A DNA stretch of 64,000 bases from Macrostomum hystrix (lineage: Eukaryota; Platyhelminthes; Macrostomidae), in the NCBI GenBank assembly GCA_950097015.1, contig CATNEN010000011.1, positions 3,996,501 to 4,060,500 on the forward strand, written 5' to 3'. Shown here one piece after another: positions 57,828 to 64,000 of the stretch (position 1 is the stretch's first letter; the number at the start of each line of letters is the position of its first letter). Below the pieces are notes generated by a model that saw only the letters and a list, made by a program, of their open reading frames with translations, was not told where the DNA came from and did no database searches. A program made the translations under genes and the position numbers.

Positions 57828-60576
57828 CGGATGCATTTGGCGGCGGCGGTCTTGGCGGGGGAGGCGGCTGCGGCTGCGGCGACTGTGGCGTGGTCAGCAT
57901 GGCCGATGCGGCCGACGGTGCTTCGTCGTTCATGTTCGCCATGGATGTCAAGTTTGACGGAGTTGAAGTTGTCGCCGAATCTCTGGCCAGCCTTCGCAGA
58001 CTTTCGTGAGCATTTCTCAGCACCTTTAGAGCAAATAGTAATGAGTGAGATTATATTGGCAAGGCTGGATAATGGTAAAGGACTCTAAAATAATTCTCAC
58101 CTGCAGCTGAGCCTCCAGGTGAGCGCACATTTCTCGCAGCAGAAATCGATCGACAAATTGAGCAGAAGCCGGTTTGCCAAGGTGGGTCTCAGCTAGCGAC
58201 TTCACGGAGGCGGACACGGCGCGGCACAGGGCACCGGCCGATTGAAACACGGGCTCGTGGGTGCCCAGGCGCTCAGTGAAGTAGATGCACAGCTCGTGCG
58301 TGTCTATGTTGCTGGGCGGTGAAGTTTGGCCATAGACTATCAGAGATATCGTTATCAGTGGATTATGCTGCTTTCAATACGTAGATTCCTGCTACGATTC
58401 TCAAGTTTGTTCGATTCCAATTACTATCTTACAGTTAGTGCGCTTGCTGCTTCGATTCTAGTTCTAATTCCTGCTACGATTGTAGTTACGATCTCTGCTA
58501 CGATTCTTGCTGCGACTCCTGATTGGATTCTAGTTCCAATTCCTTCTACAATTCTTGCTGCGATTCCTGCTACGATTCTAGGTCCGATTCCTGCTACGAT
58601 TTTAGTTACGATCTCTGCTACGATTCTAGCTGCGACTCCTGATACCGTTCTAGCTGCGATTCCTGATATAATTATAGTTTTAATTCCTGCTACGGTTCTA
58701 GCTTCGATTCCTGCTACGATTCTAGCTGCGATTCCTGATACGATTCTAGCTGCGATTCCTGATAGGATTCTAGTTTCGGTTCCTGCTACGGTTCTAGTTG
58801 CGATTCAAGTTAACGATTCTAGATGCTAAGTTTAAGCTTGAGCTCATTATAACTATACTGTTATAAGGCACACCAGCTGGCTTCCAAAATATCTGTCGCA
58901 ATCAAATTTCTTGCTGCATTGCTGCGACAAGTTCTTAGAAAATACCCCGCCATCGTGGGTGCAGCAGGAAAATCGATGCAAATAACAAGAGAATAATTTG
59001 CATCGGAAAACTGGCTAAGCCTACAGAGCTTCTGTTCTTCACCCCAGAACTGCATGGGCTGCTGCCTAATGAAGGGCCGGCGCTACATGCAGCGGAATGA
59101 GTACTTGGGATCAGGAATCAGCAGCACACTCCTGATGCATCCTATTTCCAATCCCCCCAACTGTCTGTACGTCCTGAAGGGCCAAAAAATCCACTCCATT
59201 CTCTCACACACGCAGCTGCTGCTTCACTTCAGATCCCACAGTCTCTATTCCTCTAATTGGAAGCTGCCATATGAAATCACAGGGATAAGGGACGCTTCGC
59301 TTACAGACTTAAGGATACGAGATGACAGGATGGGAAGTATAATATATTATATATATCAGCACGTGCCGCGTGAGGCCTTGACTGTATAGTGCCTGCGCTT
59401 TCTCAGTGCGAGCTCACCATAATCCTAAAGCACAGGAGCACTTTGAGTACTGAGAAGACTACAGATATAGACAGGACAATTTTCATAGATGTCTTAATTA
59501 GAACCAGAGACTTTGAGTTCCGTAACCTCATCTTTTGAGTCTATTTGACTGATCATAGTTCAAGGGTTTCAAATTGAAATGCCATTTTTAATTGTAGAAT
59601 GTTATATTTTTCTCAGTTCAGCCCTAAGAAAATATTATCGCATTTAGCCACACGACATTCACCGCGACGGCGACCCAGAATTAATTCTGTGCAATTTTAT
59701 CAGCAGGAAGCACAAGTGCTATAAAAACAATTTGATCCGTTAGATTTTGAGGCCATGCAAATCGAGTTATTGTCAGACGCGCTAAATAATTCAGTGCCTC
59801 TGGGGAACTAAACGCGCAAAGCCAGCTTGACGTGTCCAATGTCAGAATCGCAGGCAGGATGAGAAATCTACAATCTACGCTTACATTAGAATGCACGAGA
59901 TAATTTGTATTTTTATTTGCAAATTGAATTCACAATCACAAATGCATGCGAATTTCATTTTACCCTCTTTTAAATCAATCTTTTTGAGTCCAATTTTACG
60001 TCCAAAATGTACTCTTACGTATGAATTGAGTGAAGCGAAAATCGTTTTTATTGAATACAACCTTAGGTCTAGAATCAATACTAATTATACTGTCCTACAT
60101 TTTTTTTTCCTTATCGACAATTTGGTGGCTCGGGTTGCCTCATTAGTGCAAATACAAAAAGGGGCCTTTATTATTCAACTTACTTTGTATGATGTGAATC
60201 GATCTCGTTGAAGAGGCTTCGCATTCCATCATCAGTCACGATGCCATCTGAGAAGTACGCGACAAACTCTGTCCAAGAGATTGCTCCATCGTCTAAAATA
60301 TTTTTGTACGTATAGGTTTGGCTTAAAGTTGACGCAATAAAAAATATATTTAATATATAATCTCGTCAAAAAGCAAACGTGTTGACGACCGGGGCCTATA
60401 ATCAGGAATGCATTTGCTGTGGACGAAAATAAATAAAAAACAAACGTTTTTATTGAAACTGAAACTGACACGTTACTTCTTATATCCATACCATTTTTAT
60501 CTGCCCGGCGGAAGATATCTTTAAAGATGCACAAATCAACGTCAGATATTGTTTGGCAATTTTTATCGGAGTACAT
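46708..60576 (-). CDS. NECAB: NECAB, N-terminal EF-hand calcium-binding protein, seven exons over 13.9 kb
   Basis: Exons in transcript order are 60576-60492, 60292-60184, 58311-58101, 58023-57472, 52343-52234, 48051-47882 and 46736-46708. They total 1266 bases, in phase throughout, for 421 residues (human 351-386). EF-hand 1 spans exons 1-2 (DKNDDGAISWTE). EF-hand 2 spans exons 2-3 (DSHHTNNIDTHE). FVDRFLLREMCAHLEAQLQ matches the helical NECAB homology region. Exon 4 adds a long Pro/Gln-rich insert, then RLQRLLDRLE. Exon 5 is ILIVRRRLSVQEDLLNGFLS. Exon 6 is the ABM-type domain (GCVVLYEFWESLGGWRKFL). The 29-base last exon gives SIWWKNLDH, like the family's ASWWILNNN. NECABs are cytosolic neuronal Ca2+-binding proteins. 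Several introns hold large private tandem arrays. The start ATG is followed at once by the EF-hand region, as in the family. Confidence 0.92.
46770..47760 (+). repeat. tandem array, ~23 bp unit, ~42 copies, last NECAB intron
   Basis: Units around TTTTTGAGGCTGGGAGTAGG with GGGGATTT, GCGATTT and TATGGGATTTGTG variants. Confidence 0.95.
48058..51250 (+). repeat. tandem array, 31 bp unit, ~103 copies, NECAB intron 5
   Basis: The largest array of the window. Unit contains GGTATGATGAGACAGGTGTG then TCAATTGGAGT. Variation is limited almost wholly to three positions (TATG or TGTG, GATG or AATG, AATTG or AAGTG). On the gene strand it runs to within about eight bases of the acceptor of exon 6. Confidence 0.97.
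51251..52233. other. unique part of NECAB intron 5; SINE-A scrap
   Basis: Non-repetitive intron sequence. GTCCATGGACTGAACATA at 51731, followed by a segment like the tail of the element at 5848, marks a SINE-A remnant. A tRNA-like head is not preserved. Confidence 0.4.
52790..53910 (+). repeat. tandem array, 16 bp unit, ~69 copies, NECAB intron 4
   Basis: Pyrimidine-rich unit TCTCATCTCTCCCGTG with TCATGTCTCC and TTATCTC variants. All three plus-strand frames are open for about 250-380 codons of Ser/Leu/Pro/Val repeats, which shows that the frames are artefacts. Confidence 0.96.
53911..55099. other. unique part of NECAB intron 4 with CTG and GA microsatellites
   Basis: AT-rich intron sequence. 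A (CTG)n run of about 17 units lies at 54565-54615, followed by a GA-rich run near 54630-54652. I found no further NECAB exon here, and none is needed for a continuous frame. Confidence 0.5.
55100..56000 (+). repeat. tandem array, 16 bp unit, ~55 copies, NECAB intron 4
   Basis: Unit AAATCCCAGTTTGTCG with TTTATC, TTTCTC and TTTTTC variants. A longer variant, CCCATCCAGTTAATCG, recurs at irregular intervals (five times), a sign of higher-order structure. Confidence 0.96.
56265..56490 (+). repeat. TTCTG pentanucleotide repeat, NECAB intron 4
   Basis: Perfect TTCTG units at 56265-56325, then interrupted copies with GTGG and GG insertions to about 56490. Confidence 0.95.
57060..57465 (+). repeat. 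tandem array, 18 bp unit, ~22 copies, NECAB intron 4, abutting the donor
   Basis: Unit GACCCTGAAGACCTTCAA. On the gene strand it starts about 15 bases after the exon 4 donor (ATG|GTGAGT, 57472/57471). It keeps the exon frame open as a six-residue LEGLQG repeat for about 130 codons if the intron is retained. Confidence 0.95.
58390..58815 (+). repeat. tandem array, 12/24 bp unit, NECAB intron 2
   Basis: Alternating GATTCCTGCTAC and GATTCTAGCTGC dodecamers with divergence. It lies about 80 bases upstream (on the gene strand) of the exon 3 acceptor. The plus-strand Ile/Ala/Pro frame is an artefact. Confidence 0.9.
58816..60183. other. unique part of NECAB intron 2
   Basis: Non-repetitive intron sequence. 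A plus-strand frame of 111 codons at 59054 has no recognisable similarity and no support. Confidence 0.4.
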
Positions 60577-63797
<3,221 letters not shown>

Positions 63798-63955
63798 GTT
63801 TATAGGGCCGATTCAATGGGTGTTTATGGGGCTGATTCTATAGGTGTTTATAGGGCCGATTCTATAGGTGTTTATAGTGTAGATTCTATGGATGTTTATA
63901 GGGCCGATTCTACAACAGTTTATAGAGCTGATTCAATGGGTGTTTACAAAGTTTA
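63798..63955 (+). repeat. tandem array, 24 bp unit, ~6.5 copies, starting exactly at the AMPK exon 3 donor
   Basis: Unit GTTTATAGGGCCGATTCTAT plus AGGT. The first unit begins with the GT of the predicted donor. The period keeps the exon frame open as VYRADSMG repeats until TAA at 63953. Confidence 0.9.
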
Positions 63956-63971
63956 ATGTGCAGCTCCTAAA

Positions 63972-64000
63972 CCCTAACCCTAACCCTAACCCTAACCCTA
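63972..64000 (-). repeat. interstitial telomere-like (CCCTAA)n tract, runs off the window
   Basis: Nearly five perfect CCCTAA units, i.e. TTAGGG on the minus strand, up to the window edge. At a normal right-hand chromosome end the plus strand would read TTAGGG, so the orientation does not fit a telomere at this edge. An interstitial tract in the AMPK intron is the simplest reading. Confidence 0.85.

Noticed and set aside
63972-64000. True chromosome end
   Set aside because: The G-rich strand points to the left, opposite to what a right-hand telomere needs, and AMPK alpha would be cut off.

Overview
This is eukaryotic (animal) genomic DNA. Every recognisable gene is an ordinary metazoan nuclear gene with GT-AG introns, coding exons are GC-rich inside AT-rich surroundings, tRNA-derived SINEs are scattered through it, and AATAAA poly(A) signals follow several genes. 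The gene set (methuselah-like GPCR with a cysteine-rich ectodomain, ZNG1, DALRD3, PRELID3, a C2H2 zinc-finger gene, a DGAT1-like MBOAT protein, SIRT6, SMYD4, phosphomevalonate kinase, NECAB, AMPK alpha) fits a bilaterian invertebrate. A lophotrochozoan, possibly a flatworm, is my guess; the sequence does not settle it.

Layout. 1-11.7 kb: a SINE, a single-exon GPCR gene (+), a convergent RING-finger gene (-), another SINE, a GC-rich island and a non-autonomous DNA transposon with long inverted repeats. 11.7-22 kb: ZNG1, DALRD3 and PRELID3 in tandem on +. 23.9-26.8 kb: a C2H2 zinc-finger gene (+), followed by 4.7 kb that is mostly tandem arrays with a decayed RRM-like fragment. 32.9-44.1 kb: DGAT1-like, SIRT6, SMYD4 and PMVK, all +. 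46.7-60.6 kb: a 13.9 kb NECAB gene on -, which I assembled from seven exons separated by large repeat-filled introns. 61.9 kb to the end: the 5' part of AMPK alpha (+), divergent from NECAB, running off the window into an in-frame repeat and a short CCCTAA tract.

The dominating feature is tandem repetition. About 20-25 arrays, roughly one third of the window, fill introns and intergenic gaps. Each array has its own unrelated unit of 5-35 bp. Some begin or end within a few bases of a splice site, and one lies inside coding sequence (SIRT6 C-terminus). Many long open frames here are only these arrays read through, and I excluded them.

The genes are not a functional pathway. Several are metabolic or regulatory (AMPK, SIRT6, DGAT1-like, PMVK), but nothing shows joint control. 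The points I find most worth following up are: the private-minisatellite architecture; a SIRT6 gene with no initiator Met in its main exon and a stop codon inside its coding repeat; a DGAT1-family protein without the catalytic His; and phase-compatible splice signals linking ZNG1, DALRD3 and PRELID3.
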